From Desulfomonile tiedjei (GTDB lineage: Bacteria; Desulfobacterota; Desulfomonilia; Desulfomonilales; Desulfomonilaceae): a stretch of DNA of 64,000 nucleotides. Numbering within the stretch: position 1 is the first letter of the stretch; every line of letters begins with the position of its first letter. The stretch lies in the NCBI GenBank assembly GCA_016212925.1, contig JACRDF010000043.1, forward strand, positions 77,726-141,725, written 5' to 3'. The position numbers and the translations under genes are program-made. The notes below the pieces were generated by a model. That model was not told where the DNA came from. It saw only the letters and a list, made by a program, of their open reading frames with translations, and searched no databases. Below are positions 44,248 to 53,736 of this stretch, one piece after another.

Positions 44248-45477
44248 TTATTCATACCTCAGCGCTTCAATAGGATGGAGCCGAGAGGCTTTAAAGGCCG
44301 GGTAGAATCCGAAGAACACCCCTACGGCGGCGGAGAACAGCAATGCAACGGCCACGGCCAGCGGGCTTATCAGAGCCGGCCAGCCGCTTGTCTTAGCAAA
44401 GGCGTACGCTCCGGCCGTCCCAAGCGCGGTCCCTATTATCCCGCCCAACATCGACAGCACCACGGCTTCGATCAAGAACTGGGAAAGGATGTCCGCGGAA
44501 CGCGCGCCGACTGCCATTCGAATGCCGATCTCTCTGGTGCGCTCGGTGACCGAAACGAGCATTATGTTCATTATTCCGATTCCGCCTACTACCAGCGAGA
44601 TTGCCGCGATCGCGCCTAGAAGCGTGGTCATAATATTTAACGTTTTTTCAGCCGTAGCAAGGATCTCCGTCAGATTGCGCACCGTAAAGTCTTTTTCCTG
44701 GCCGCGGGCAATTTTGTGGCGCCTGGCTAGAAGCTCGTTGATCTGTTTTTCAGCCTCCGGAATGAGCGAGACCTCCTTTGATTGCACAAGAATAGCGTTG
44801 ATCTCGTCCGGGAAGGGTGTTCCGAAAAGTCTGTATTGTGACGTCTTTAACGGAACGAAGACCGCATCGTCCTGGTCGTCTCCCCGCGGAGACTGGCCTT
44901 TCTTCTCCAGGACCCCGATAACGGTAAAAGGAACGTTCTTAATTCGGATCACTTTTCCCAAGGGATAAGTGTCTCCCATAAGATTCTCCACGACCGTACC
45001 GCCAACGACAGCTACTTTGGCGGCCCTGTGCTCTTCCTCCGGTGTGAACATCCTGCCGTACCTGACGGTCCACTCGCGGACGGGGAAATAGTCCCTGGTT
45101 GTTCCGGTAATCCTGGTCCTCCAGTTTTTGTTGCCGTAAACCGCCTGAGTAACCTCGCCCCAGACCGGGGCTGCAAAGTTCACAGCCGGACATTCCTTGG
45201 CAATGGCTTCTGCGTCCGATGCTCGCAGCGTGTGCACAGAACCCGATCCCAGCCGAACCCCCGTCTGCATCGCCGCACCCGGAACTACAAGTATGAGGTT
45301 GCTCCCTATTGAGCGGATCTGATCGCCGATCAGTTCGCGGGCCCCGGCCCCGACGGCCACCATCAATATCACTGCTCCAACGCCAATGACAATGCCGAGC
45401 ATGGTGAGAAGGGAGCGCATGACGTTGACTCTCAGCGCTCCAGTCGCGATCTTGATTCCGTCTAAAGGGTTGATCAT
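44248..45477 (-). CDS. MacB-type permease subunit (FtsX domain) of ABC exporter
   Basis: 409-residue inner-membrane protein with an N-terminal helix (MRSLLTMLGIVIGVGAVILM), a periplasmic MacB-core domain (about 50-270) and three C-terminal helices of the FtsX domain (IAAISLVVGGIGIMNIMLVS; VLSMLGGIIGTALGTAGAY; AVAVALLFSAAVGVFFGFYP), ending with the ATPase-coupling RLHPIEALRYE. The signature ERTREIGIRMAVGAR is intact. It lacks its own ATPase, whereas the likely partner ATPase and MacA adaptor sit 37 kb away at 4.9-7.0 kb. ATG 45477 is chosen by homology; a GTG at 45513 is possible. Confidence 0.9.
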   Translation of the reverse strand: MINPLDGIKIATGALRVNVMRSLLTMLGIVIGVGAVILMVAVGAGARELIGDQIRSIGSNLILVVPGAAMQTGVRLGSGSVHTLRASDAEAIAKECPAVNFAAPVWGEVTQAVYGNKNWRTRITGTTRDYFPVREWTVRYGRMFTPEEEHRAAKVAVVGGTVVENLMGDTYPLGKVIRIKNVPFTVIGVLEKKGQSPRGDDQDDAVFVPLKTSQYRLFGTPFPDEINAILVQSKEVSLIPEAEKQINELLARRHKIARGQEKDFTVRNLTEILATAEKTLNIMTTLLGAIAAISLVVGGIGIMNIMLVSVTERTREIGIRMAVGARSADILSQFLIEAVVLSMLGGIIGTALGTAGAYAFAKTSGWPALISPLAVAVALLFSAAVGVFFGFYPAFKASRLHPIEALRYE

Positions 45478-45668
45478 TGCTATAACCGTTGCCAAAAATA
45501 AGGTCGGTTTCACCAGAGGATAGGGTGAAGGGCCGACAGCAATGAGAGGTGCTCCGTCACCCTGGCAAACCCCGGATCAAAGTCCGGGGCAGGCACCGGG
45601 GTTCAGAAGTCCTGAGTAGAACGCGGGATTGAATCCCGCGCTTCGCGGGACGAGTGTGCCGGCACGGG

Positions 45669-45802
45669 GAAACTGTCTCAAAATCGTGGAATCGAGGGAT
45701 TCCAGGGTAGGGGCGCTTCGAGAAGCGCCCTGATTTCGGGCGGTTCACGAACCGCCCCTACAGACCGCATGATGAAATCGCCAGTTTTGAGACAGTTTCC
45801 GG
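45669..45802. repeat. Composite MITE-like element with near-perfect ACTGTCTCAAAA ends
   Basis: Ends GAAACTGTCTCAAAATCG and CAGTTTTGAGACAGTTTCC form inverted terminal repeats. Payload 45707-45761 (GTAGGGGCGCTTCGAGAAGC ... GGTTCACGAACCGCCCCTAC) is nearly the same as 31786-31840. An unrelated GCGGGATTGAATCCCGC palindrome lies just to the left (45620). Confidence 0.85.
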
Positions 45803-45974
45803 AGGCCGCGACGTACCAATTTCCAAGAGGCACTTTTCGTAATCGGACACTACTCTTGACACTCGCTGTAAAAGTGTCTTGCCACTAATGGGTAGACGCG
45901 CCCCGACCGCAGGTCTACGCGAAATGCGCCAAGAGCTTATCGCGGACCGTTCTTTTGCCTCGTTTACCTGCGGT

Positions 45975-46814
45975 TCAGTATCCCGCCATCTGCTGCAGTC
46001 TGGCGATCCTTTCCTCGATGGGCGGATGGGTTGAGAACAGGCTTGAAATGCCCCCTCCGAAGAGAGGATTTACGATAAACATGTGAGCAGTTGCCTGGTT
46101 CGCATCCATGGGAACCTCTTGGACTCCGCGTCTGAGCTTGTCCAAGGCACCGGCAAGCCACATCGGATGGCCGCAAATCTGCGCGCCGGTCTCATCCGCT
46201 ATGTATTCCCTGGATCGAGAGATGGCCATCTGAATCACTGCCGCGGCCATAGGAGCGAGAATCATCATCAGGATCATACCGACTATGGATCCCCCGCCTC
46301 TGCCCTCCTCGTCGGATCGGCCTCCAAAAAGCCATCCGAACTGGGCTAGATAGGTAATGGCAGTGCCTATGGTTGCCGCAACCGTTTGAATCAGGATGTC
46401 CCTGTTCTTGACGTGGCCAAGCTCGTGGCCGATGACGCCGGCGAGTTCTTCCCACGACAAGAGCCTCAAGATACCCGTGGTACAGGCAACCGCGGCATGA
46501 GAAGGATTCCGGCCGGTGGCAAACGCGTTGGGAGACTCATCGGGGATGATGTACACCTTGGGCATAGGCAGGCCCGCTTGTGTGGTTAGCCGCTGCACGA
46601 GGTTGAAAAGGTCCGGCGCCTCGGTCTCGGTGACCTCCTGCGCGTTATACATTTTCAGCACAATCTTGTCGCTGAACCAGTAGCTTCCGAAGTTCATCAC
46701 CAGAGCAATTACCAGAGCTATGGTCGCCCCGTTTTTGCCTCCGATAATTGCTCCAATGACCACAAGCAGCGACATCAGAGCGGTCAGCAGAACAACGGTC
46801 TTGACTTGATTCAT
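45975..46814 (-). CDS. htpX: HtpX-family M48 membrane protease
   Basis: 279-residue membrane zinc protease involved in inner-membrane quality control. Two N-terminal membrane helices (about 6-50), the zinc motif [10 protein letters not shown], two further helices ([39 protein letters not shown]) and the C-terminal glutamate segment [11 protein letters not shown] are all present. GGAG lies 8 nt before the ATG at 46814. It is functionally related to the HflKC/FtsH system at the left edge, though distant. Confidence 0.94.
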   Translation of the reverse strand: MNQVKTVVLLTALMSLLVVIGAIIGGKNGATIALVIALVMNFGSYWFSDKIVLKMYNAQEVTETEAPDLFNLVQRLTTQAGLPMPKVYIIPDESPNAFATGRNPSHAAVACTTGILRLLSWEELAGVIGHELGHVKNRDILIQTVAATIGTAITYLAQFGWLFGGRSDEEGRGGGSIVGMILMMILAPMAAAVIQMAISRSREYIADETGAQICGHPMWLAGALDKLRRGVQEVPMDANQATAHMFIVNPLFGGGISSLFSTHPPIEERIARLQQMAGY

Positions 46815-46937
46815 CGGCAATCTCCATCCTTAGTTAGGTTATGTTTTTTCTCGGATTGGGCCTTACGCCCATTATACCCACAGCGGGAAAAAATGTCCGA
46901 AAACACTGCCCGGTTAAGGCTCCTGCCACTGACCGCA

Positions 46938-47006
46938 ATCGGCGGGCACAGCCCGCCCTACGGGAAGGGCGCCGTACTATGGTAGGGCGGGCCGTGCCCG
47001 CCGAAT
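46938..47006. repeat. CGGCGGGCACAGCCCGCCC inverted pair
   Basis: ATCGGCGGGCACAGCCCGCC (46938) and GGGCGGGCCGTGCCCGCCGA (46985) face each other. The first unit matches the remnant at 3404-3428. It lies between htpX and fmt. Confidence 0.8.
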
Positions 47007-47133
47007 CAGGACGATTACCAAGGGCGATCCGGGAACGCGCCACCAATCAGTCAATAACTTGGACGAGAGCCATACTCCGCACGTCTGCACTCCTCGCGAC
47101 GAATACGGGCTGAGTTGCTTCTGATTCGTCCTT

Positions 47134-48060
47134 TCAATCAAACCTGTCTCCCTCTTTCAGTCTGCGCCCGCGCGCGAAGTCCGATGCAGCGATGCGCTTT
47201 TTACCCGGGGCTTGAACTTCGCGAAGGATCAACAATCCTTTGCCCGTCCCCACGGCGATACCGTCTTCCCGGACGCCGGCGATAAACCCCGGCGAAGCGG
47301 CGCCGTGTTTCGGGGCCGCTTTCCAGACCCTAATAGGCTCCTCCGAGCAAAGGAAGAAAGCGCCAGGCCAGGGATTCATCGCCCTAACCACTCGATCCAG
47401 ATGCTCGGCATCTTGCTGCCATTGCAAACGGCCGTCTTCCTTGGACATCGGACGGGTGTAGGAGGCCTGCGAATGATCCTGGGGCTGTGGCTCGATCGTT
47501 CCTTCGTGCATTTTCTTCAAGGTTTGGACTACCAAATCCGCTCCCGGTTCCAGGAGTTTGTCGTGAAGCGATCCCGCGGTGTCTTCCTTGTCCACCGGGA
47601 CTGTCCTCTGCAGCAGGATGTCACCGGTGTCCATCCCCTTGTTCATCAGCATTGTGGACACTCCCGCAAACTCGTCTCCGGCAAGGATCGCTGCGGGAAT
47701 GGGTGAAGCCCCACGATAACGGGGCAAGAACGACGCGTGAAGATTCACGCATCCCATGGGCGGGAGATCCAATATTTGTTCCGGCAGGATCTTTCCATAT
47801 GCCGCAACAACTATCGCATCAGGTTTCCATTCCGCCAGGAGAGCCACGGTTTCGGGACTTCTCACATCCTGGGGCTCCGACACCGGGAGCCCCATTTCGA
47901 GGGCCGCGATCTTCACAGCCGTCGGCAGTGGTTTCCTTCCCCGACCTTTAGGTTTGTCCGGCTGAGTGAATACTCCGATAACCTGAAAGTTGGCATGAAG
48001 AGCAGCAAGAGTGGGAACGGCAAACTCAGGAGATCCCATAAAGACCACCCTGAGATTCAA
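47134..48060 (-). CDS. fmt: Methionyl-tRNA formyltransferase
   Basis: 308 residues; transfers a formyl group from 10-formyl-THF to initiator Met-tRNA. N-terminal MNLRVVFMGSPEFAVPTLAA, the formyl-folate site LHASFLPRYRGASPI with catalytic Asn/His region, and the C-terminal OB domain (GIAVGTGKGLLILREVQAPG). It overlaps def by 4 bp (stop/start), giving translational coupling; order def then fmt, the classical pair. Complete. Confidence 0.97.
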   Translation of the reverse strand: MNLRVVFMGSPEFAVPTLAALHANFQVIGVFTQPDKPKGRGRKPLPTAVKIAALEMGLPVSEPQDVRSPETVALLAEWKPDAIVVAAYGKILPEQILDLPPMGCVNLHASFLPRYRGASPIPAAILAGDEFAGVSTMLMNKGMDTGDILLQRTVPVDKEDTAGSLHDKLLEPGADLVVQTLKKMHEGTIEPQPQDHSQASYTRPMSKEDGRLQWQQDAEHLDRVVRAMNPWPGAFFLCSEEPIRVWKAAPKHGAASPGFIAGVREDGIAVGTGKGLLILREVQAPGKKRIAASDFARGRRLKEGDRFD

Positions 48061-48581
48061 TTCTTCCTCCTTGCCGATTTTCCGATACGTCGTCGGTACA
48101 AACTACGTTTGAGCGCGGAAGCATGATCGAGCAGCGTAGTGCCATGAAGATGGTCTATTTCATGCTGAAGGACGCGAGCCAAGAGCCCCTCAGCCTCGAT
48201 CTGAATAGGCTTGCCGTCCAGACCTATCCCCTTAACCTGAACGGATTCGGAGCGCTTAACGTCGACTTCGAATTCGGGAACGCTCAGGCACCCCTCTTGT
48301 TTGACGGCTTGTCCTTCACAGAGGCAAATCTCCGGATTAATCAGCCAGATGGGTTTCTTTTTCCGGTCCTTGGGTTCGGCGTAGGGGTATTCCACATCGA
48401 TAACAATCAATTGGCACAACTCTCCCACCTGATTGGCCGCCAGTCCCAGCCCGGGCGCCTTGTACATGGTTTCCGCCATGTCGTGGGCGAGTTTGCGTAT
48501 CCGATCGTCTATGTCCGTGATTTCTTCCGCGGCTCGCGTCAACGCTTCGTGCGGAACGACCACGATGGGTCGAACAGCCAT
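48057..48581 (-). CDS. def: Peptide deformylase
   Basis: 174-residue metallo-hydrolase removing the N-formyl group. All three motifs are present: GLGLAANQVG (motif 1), EGCLSVPE (motif 2, metal Cys) and QHEIDHLHG (motif 3, metal His and catalytic Glu). The C-terminus is a short basic tail (KRSLYRRRIGKSARRKN), slightly longer than usual. It is coupled to fmt. Confidence 0.97.
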   Translation of the reverse strand: MAVRPIVVVPHEALTRAAEEITDIDDRIRKLAHDMAETMYKAPGLGLAANQVGELCQLIVIDVEYPYAEPKDRKKKPIWLINPEICLCEGQAVKQEGCLSVPEFEVDVKRSESVQVKGIGLDGKPIQIEAEGLLARVLQHEIDHLHGTTLLDHASALKRSLYRRRIGKSARRKN

Positions 48582-48762
48582 AAGTCGCTCCTTAATGTTC
48601 TCAAATAATATGTCTTACATCAGCGGACGGCTGTCAAGGGCGATGTCCCACCGAATCAGCCGGTTCGAGGGACAGAGACCGATACCGGTTCGCATTTGAG
48701 GAGGCAATTTAGGTAGGAATATAGCGGTTGCCATAATTTTTGTCCGATTGGCAGGCACTCCA

Positions 48763-48880
48763 TTCCGTCATTCCTGCGGAGGTAGGGATCGTAGGGCCGG
48801 CGTCCCTGCCGGCCAAAAAGTGCACCGGCACGGAGCCCGGCGCCTACAAGGTTCCCGCCTTCGCGGGAACGACGGGCGTT
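48763..48880. repeat. GTCATTCC-type composite palindrome with REP insert
   Basis: Outer arms CGTCATTCCTGCGGAGG and CGCCTTCGCGGGAACGACGG enclose a GGCCGGCGTCCCTGCCGGCC REP core (48796-48815), the same core as at 25.6/26.1 kb. A related CGTCATTCC element is at 54.1 kb. Confidence 0.75.
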
Positions 48881-48917
48881 ATAACGCTCTTGAAAAATAG
48901 GCCCCACAGGCGAAGAT

Positions 48918-49319
48918 TCATTCCGCGGCAATAGGGATCTTTCGAGGAACTGCCTTCTCGACCTTTGGCAGAACGAGCCTGAGCACCCCGTCCGCCATGG
49001 CTGCCGTGATCCTGGACTGGTCCACTACCTCAGTTATCCGGAAGGTCCGGAAGTAATTACCCGTGCGATATTCGCGGAGCAAGAAGTCGCCTTTTTCGCC
49101 ATCAGGCTTCATCTTGCCGATGATGGAAAGGACGTTGTCCCGAAGATCTATTTCCACGTCTTCGACGCTCACCCCCGGCATGTCTGCCAGGACAACCAGT
49201 TCTCTTTCATTGTCAAAAATATCTACCGCAGGCGAGAAATACACTCCTTCGCGGGTGAATTCTCCTGCCGCGGGTGACAGTTCCTGTTTTGGAGCAGCTT
49301 GGATTTCTTGATCGGCCAT
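48918..49319 (-). CDS. Hsp20-family small heat-shock protein
   Basis: 133-residue alpha-crystallin-domain chaperone. The N-terminal arm is short (QEIQAAPKQELSPAAG), the crystallin core begins YFSPAVDIFDNERELVVLAD and has the signature GVLRLVLPK near the C-terminus. The C-terminal extension (RKIPI) contains an I-x-I-like motif. It lies 23 bp after the second Hsp20 gene; the pair is probably co-transcribed and forms mixed or separate oligomers that hold unfolding proteins. Confidence 0.93.
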   Translation of the reverse strand: MADQEIQAAPKQELSPAAGEFTREGVYFSPAVDIFDNERELVVLADMPGVSVEDVEIDLRDNVLSIIGKMKPDGEKGDFLLREYRTGNYFRTFRITEVVDQSRITAAMADGVLRLVLPKVEKAVPRKIPIAAE

Positions 49320-49342
49320 TCTCGTTTCCTCCTTTCTCCGCG

Positions 49343-49804
49343 TTATTCCGAGACAATCTTGATCTGTTTGGGTGCAGTCGCGGGCTCCTTGTTCAAGGTG
49401 ATTGTCAGCACCCCGTGCTTGTATGTCGCGGTCACGTTGTCAGGATTCACCCTCGTAGGAAGCGTGAGACTCCGCTGGAAGGTCCCTGTGGCACGTTCTC
49501 TGCGATGGTAGCTGGCTCCTTCATTCATTTCATAAGGCTTTCTCTCACCTTTGAGTGTGAGAAGGTCCCCTTCCACCTTGATCTCCAAATCCTCGCTCTT
49601 CATCCCCGGAATTTCCGCGGTGACGGTGAAGGAAGCATCCGATTCTTTCACATTGATCAGGGGAAAGAGGCGCGCCTCTCGCCAGAACGGCTCCTGCCAA
49701 GGTCGTCGAGTGCCGGTCAAAGCGCCGAACAATTCGTCCATTCCTCTTTGAAGGCGATCAAACTCACCCCAAAGGGGATCTCTGCCTGTCCTCAGTCGAA
49801 ACAT
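49343..49804 (-). CDS. Hsp20-family small heat-shock protein
   Basis: 153 residues: N-terminal arm with GEFDRLQRGMDELFGALTG, crystallin core LINVKESDASFTVTAEIPG to GVLTITLNK, and the C-terminal IKIVSE with an I-x-I motif. It is class-A-like and longer than the adjacent copy. First gene of the pair. No CIRCE or ROSE-like element was recognised in the 300 bp upstream. Confidence 0.94.
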   Translation of the reverse strand: MFRLRTGRDPLWGEFDRLQRGMDELFGALTGTRRPWQEPFWREARLFPLINVKESDASFTVTAEIPGMKSEDLEIKVEGDLLTLKGERKPYEMNEGASYHRRERATGTFQRSLTLPTRVNPDNVTATYKHGVLTITLNKEPATAPKQIKIVSE

Positions 49805-50223
49805 CTTTCATCCCCTCCTGCCAATGATTCTGTCAGTCTGGATGCGACCAGACCGTGCTCTACGAGATCGCTGCGGCACTCGGCCAACTCGCCGACCGGG
49901 CTCGAAAGGATATTCAAACGAGACCGGATTCCTTCCCGACCGGCATTGAACAGAGGCTCAACAGAATTTCGTCCGCCGTGCCAAGGGCAAGCCAAGGCGC
50001 GCGTCAACACGCTAAAACATCAATCTTAACCGGCCCTTACACTGTCGTTTTTCAGTTATTCATCGTGCGATTATTGTCAAGGGCCGAGGACCGACCCGAG
50101 GTGTAAAAACGGCTGATTATGGGAGCTTGGCGTCGCGGATGGTGCGGGAAGTGGCTATGGTGCCGGCTGTCAGAATTTCTCGTCCCTTTTCATCGGGCCT
50201 TGGATGAAAGAGGACGCCTTCTT

Positions 50224-50276
50224 GGGTGCCACTGCTGGCTCAAGGCACACTGCTGGGCAAGCCAGCAGTGGCACCC
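50224..50276. repeat. GGGTGCCACTGCTGGCT inverted repeat
   Basis: Perfect 17-bp arms GGGTGCCACTGCTGGCT / AGCCAGCAGTGGCACCC around a 19-bp loop that itself repeats CACTGCTGG. It lies in the 869-bp gene-free gap between hsp20 and proB. Confidence 0.8.
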
Positions 50277-50374
50277 GCCACAAACAAATTGCCTAATATT
50301 ATCACGTTGCCGCTAGTGGCCTCCTCGCGACCAACCGTACATGATTTTGGCTTGCTATAGGCAACTGCTGTAAA

Positions 50375-50602
50375 CGATTCCGCCTGGTGGCCCGGAGGCC
50401 ACTGCCTCCGGGTTCCGAAGGAACAGGAGGTGCTTGCTCATGTATACGGGATCGTCCTAACGCCATTACTGGACCGACGCGCAGAAAATACACCTCTTGT
50501 CGCTTCGCGACCCGGACGCGTGGCGTCCGGGCCACCCAGGAGGAACAATTGCCGTCCCCACAACACGATGCCGCCAGTTCTATGACTCTTGAGACAGTCT
50601 CC
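50375..50602. repeat. Composite MITE-like element, payload inverted relative to 31.75 kb
   Basis: The right end TGACTCTTGAGACAGTCTCC matches the ACTGTCTCAAAA family; the left end is less clear. The payload GGCCCGGAGGCCACTGCCTC ... CTTGTCGCTTCGCGACCCGG is an inverted version of the module in the 31.75-kb element. Confidence 0.7.
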
Positions 50603-50673
50603 GAGCCGTACCCGCGGGGCCAAATGCTTTTGTAAATACGCTTCTGCACAAAGCAACTCGTATCGCGGATGCT

Positions 50674-51840
50674 TCACGTTTCAACAATTCTTCCGTGTGG
50701 CTCCTGGTCTAGGACGACCAGATTGTCCGCGTGGATGGCTTCGTCATTTCGCCGGTAACCGAGTATCCAATCAATCTCCGAGGTCTGATGACCCATTATT
50801 TTGCGCATTTCATCGGATGAATAATTCATTAGTCCTACAGCGATCTTGTTTCCCTGGTCATCCTCAACCGTTACGGCCGCGCCGTCGTCAAAATTTCCTC
50901 GGACCAGGATGACACCTATCGGAAGAAGGCTCTTTCCGTGGGAACGGATCACTCTTGCAGCGCCCGCATCCACGACAATCTCCCCTTCAGGGTTCAGGTT
51001 GTACCTTATCCAGTGTTTCCTGGCCGAAATGCGCTCCTTGGCCGGCATGATGAGAGTCCCACACAGTTCGGCCGACATGGTGCGAGCGATTATGCCTGGA
51101 ATCTTGCCGCCCGCTATGATCATGGGAATACCGGAAATTCTGACTTTGGCGGCGGCTTCCAGCTTCGAGGCCATTCCGCCCCTTCCAGGCCCTGACGACG
51201 CGTCCGAGGCCATGCCCTTGATCTCGTCGGTGATCTCTTCAATCAAAGATATGATACAGGCATTGGGGTCCTTGCGCGGGTCGCAGTCCATGAATCCTTC
51301 AATGTCGCTCAACGTGAGCAACAGGTCCGCGTCGGCGAGGGTGGCTACCAGAGCTGACAGGTTGTCGTTGTCACCGAACTTGATCTCTTCCACCATAACA
51401 GTGTCGTTCTCGTTGATGATCGGCACGACCCCCCACCCAAGCAGGGTGGTCAAGGTATTGGCCGCGTTGAGGTATCTTCTCCTGTCGGTGAGGTCGTCCT
51501 TTGTCAGGAGCATCTGACCCACCCGTATCCCGTAGCGGCCAAAGGCATGCTCGTACTCAGCCATGAGGCGGCTCTGCCCTATGGACGCGGCGGCCTGCTT
51601 TTGAGGAATCGTTCTCGCGCCTGCTCTAAGCTCCATGTGCCGAACGCCCGCGGCCACGGCCCCTGATGACACTATGATGAACTCTTTGCCGAGCTTCTTA
51701 TAATTGCATACCTCATCAACTATCCTGCCGATGGTTTCGCCATCCAGCCCGTCGGGCGTTGTAACCACACTGGAGCCCAGTTTCAGGACTACGCGCCTGA
51801 CGCAAGCCAGAATCTCTTGTCTAACCGACGTGTCGCTCAT
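50674..51840 (-). CDS. proB: Glutamate 5-kinase
   Basis: 388-residue first enzyme of proline synthesis, phosphorylating glutamate. The amino-acid-kinase domain starts VVLKLGSSVVTTPDG, has SSGAVAAGVRHM and the GGMASKLEAAAKV nucleotide segment; a PUA domain forms the C-terminal 110 residues (EIVVDAGAARVIRSHGKSLLP). It overlaps obgE by 4 bp (ATGA). proA is not next to it. Feedback inhibition by proline is known for the family; no regulatory site was seen. Confidence 0.96.
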   Translation of the reverse strand: MSDTSVRQEILACVRRVVLKLGSSVVTTPDGLDGETIGRIVDEVCNYKKLGKEFIIVSSGAVAAGVRHMELRAGARTIPQKQAAASIGQSRLMAEYEHAFGRYGIRVGQMLLTKDDLTDRRRYLNAANTLTTLLGWGVVPIINENDTVMVEEIKFGDNDNLSALVATLADADLLLTLSDIEGFMDCDPRKDPNACIISLIEEITDEIKGMASDASSGPGRGGMASKLEAAAKVRISGIPMIIAGGKIPGIIARTMSAELCGTLIMPAKERISARKHWIRYNLNPEGEIVVDAGAARVIRSHGKSLLPIGVILVRGNFDDGAAVTVEDDQGNKIAVGLMNYSSDEMRKIMGHQTSEIDWILGYRRNDEAIHADNLVVLDQEPHGRIVET

Positions 51841-52850
51841 TGGCTCTTACGGATCTTCTTCAAGAGTTGCGCGGTGTGACTCAGAAGCTCTTTCACTCCC
51901 TCGCCCGTCACAGCGGAAATCTCATGGACCGGAATGCCCTGCTTCAGGAATGCCTTTTTCAGCTTGGCCGCGGGTTCCCGATTCTCGGGCAGGTCCATTT
52001 TCGTGATCACCGCGATCATGGGGGTTCTTATCAGATCCTCAGAATAAGAGGCAAGCTCTCCCATAATCATGGAGAACCGTTCCTGCGGGCCGGGTGACAA
52101 CTGCGGGGACGGATCAATGAGATGCAGAAGCAAGCGAGTTCGTTCCACATGCCGCAGAAATCTGTCTCCCATACCCGCGCCTTTGTGCGCGCCTTCTATA
52201 AGGCCTGGGATGTCAGCCATCACAAAATCCGTGTCGTCGCCGACGCGTACCACACCCAGACCCGGGACTTTGGTCGTGAAGGGATAGTCTGCGATTTTGG
52301 GCCGCGCGTTGCTCACGCGTGAAATCAGGGTGGATTTGCCACTGTTGGGCAGCCCCACAAGCCCGACGTCGGCAATGAGCTTCAGTTCGAGCATCAGCCA
52401 CTTTTCTTCTCCGGGCCAGCCTTCTTCAAAACGTCTGGGGGCCCTGTTTCGTGAAGAGGCGAAACGCGCGTTGCCGCGGCCCCCTTCGCCCCCCTTCGCC
52501 ACGACAAACTTACTGTCCGGGCTGTCCAAATCCGCTATGACTTCACCGCTTTCGTCGTCCTTCACGACGGTGCCGGCAGGAACCTTGATGACAATATCGG
52601 CCGCTGAACGGCCCTGGCGGTTACTCCCCGAGCCGTGGCCGCCGTTCTTGGCTCGATACAACTGCTGGTACTGGCAGTCAAGAAGCGTGTTCAAAGACGA
52701 GTCCGCCTCAATAATCACATCGCCACCCTTACCACCGTCGCCGCCGTCAGGGCCTCCCTTGGGGACAAAGGCCTCCCGTCGAAAGCTGAGGCAACCGCGG
52801 CCCCCTTTTCCGGAAATCACTCTGATTCTGGCTTGATCTACGAATTTCAA
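51837..52850 (-). CDS. obgE: Obg GTPase
   Basis: 337-residue ribosome-associated GTPase. The N-terminal glycine-rich Obg fold (ISGKGGRGCLSFRREAFVP, GPDGGDGGKGG) is followed by a GTPase domain with G1 GLPNSGKSTL, G3 DIPGLIEG and G4 ITKMDL; no extra C-terminal OCT domain. Start is taken as TTG 52850 (LKFVDQARIRVISG), the family start; the frame runs on upstream only through a hairpin repeat. It shares a transcript with rplU-rpmA upstream and proB downstream. Confidence 0.95.
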   Translation of the reverse strand: MKFVDQARIRVISGKGGRGCLSFRREAFVPKGGPDGGDGGKGGDVIIEADSSLNTLLDCQYQQLYRAKNGGHGSGSNRQGRSAADIVIKVPAGTVVKDDESGEVIADLDSPDSKFVVAKGGEGGRGNARFASSRNRAPRRFEEGWPGEEKWLMLELKLIADVGLVGLPNSGKSTLISRVSNARPKIADYPFTTKVPGLGVVRVGDDTDFVMADIPGLIEGAHKGAGMGDRFLRHVERTRLLLHLIDPSPQLSPGPQERFSMIMGELASYSEDLIRTPMIAVITKMDLPENREPAAKLKKAFLKQGIPVHEISAVTGEGVKELLSHTAQLLKKIRKSQ

Positions 52851-52906
52851 TGTAGTTCTACTGGGGTTGGCGAAGGTGAAGTGCGAGCGGAGCAGCAGAG
52901 GAAATT

Positions 52907-52943
52907 GCGGGGAGAACCTTTTTGTAAAAAGGTTCCTCCCCGC
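52907..52943. repeat. GCGGGGAGAACC hairpin repeat
   Basis: GCGGGGAGAACCTTTTT / AAAAAGGTTCCTCCCCGC, flanked on the minus strand by AAGTTTTTGGAGAGGGG, matching the plan at 6.29 and 16.13 kb in opposite orientation. Confidence 0.85.
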
Positions 52944-52972
52944 ACCCCTCTCCAAAAACTTCTATATCATGC

Positions 52973-53013
52973 CCGTTTGGCAGCTTCCGCTGTCAGCGGA
53001 AACTGCCAAACGG
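52973..53013. repeat. CCGTTTGGCAG inverted repeat
   Basis: CCGTTTGGCAGCTTCCGCTG / CAGCGGAAACTGCCAAACGG, almost perfect, in the spacer between rpmA and obgE; could form a strong mRNA hairpin. Confidence 0.75.
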
Positions 53014-53103
53014 ATCAGATATGAAGTTTTATGACCGGGGCACGAGAAAACTCTGTTGCCTATCAAATTCCTTTGCGGGTTAGGTTACACAATCTTGGGG
53101 GCG

Positions 53104-53358
53104 TCAGACGGGCAGTATGACCACGCGCTTTCTGTTGCGGTCTTTGCGCTCGTATTTCACGACCCCATCTATTTTTGCGAACAGAGTATAGTCTCGCCCC
53201 ACCCCGACGTTTTCACCGGGATGGATAGCGGTTCCCTTCTGGCGGACCAGGATGCTGCCGGCCCTGACCATCTGCCCGGCAAAACGTTTGACTCCGAGGC
53301 GCTGGCCCGGGCTGTCTCGTCCGTTCCGGGAGCTTCCTCCTGCCTTCTTGTGGGCCAT
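53104..53358 (-). CDS. rpmA: 50S ribosomal protein L27
   Basis: 84 residues, [19 protein letters not shown] at the N-terminus (the arm reaching the peptidyl-transferase centre), then [20 protein letters not shown]. Canonical. No N-terminal cleavage extension is present. It follows rplU by 21 bp. Confidence 0.97.
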   Translation of the reverse strand: MAHKKAGGSSRNGRDSPGQRLGVKRFAGQMVRAGSILVRQKGTAIHPGENVGVGRDYTLFAKIDGVVKYERKDRNRKRVVILPV

Positions 53359-53379
53359 GGTCTTTCCTCCTGTCCTTGG

Positions 53380-53736
53380 TTACTCCGCGTCCGCGGGGGT
53401 GGGCTCTTTCGTCTCGGAAGCGGCCGTCGGTACGATGCTGTCTATTTTGAGCAGGGTGTACCATTGGCGGTGACCCTGTTTCTTCTTGTACCCCTGTCGG
53501 CGCTTCTTCTTAAATACGATGATCTTCCTGTCCCGAGCGGTGCGGACGATCGTGGCTTTTACCAGGGCGTCTCCGATCATGGGGTTTCCCAGCGTGATGC
53601 TGTCGGCTTCAGCCACTGCGAGGACCTGATCCAGATTGATCTGAGCGCCCGGTTCTGCGCTGAGCTTCTCGACCTTGATCTGATCTCCCGCTTGGACCTT
53701 GTATTGCTTACCGCCGGTTTGGACGATGGCGTACAT
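53380..53736 (-). CDS. rplU: 50S ribosomal protein L21
   Basis: 118 residues starting MYAIVQTGGKQYKVQAGDQI; the signature KKKRRQGYKKKQGHRQWYT is present. A 15-residue acidic tail (SETKEPTPADAE) extends past the usual C-terminus. The frame continues upstream through repeat DNA; ATG 53736 is the family start. First gene of rplU-rpmA-obgE-proB. Confidence 0.97.
   Translation of the reverse strand: MYAIVQTGGKQYKVQAGDQIKVEKLSAEPGAQINLDQVLAVAEADSITLGNPMIGDALVKATIVRTARDRKIIVFKKKRRQGYKKKQGHRQWYTLLKIDSIVPTAASETKEPTPADAE

Noticed and set aside
52851-52955. Upstream extension of obgE
   Set aside because: It is a translation of the GCGGGGAG hairpin repeat; Obg proteins begin at KFVDQA.
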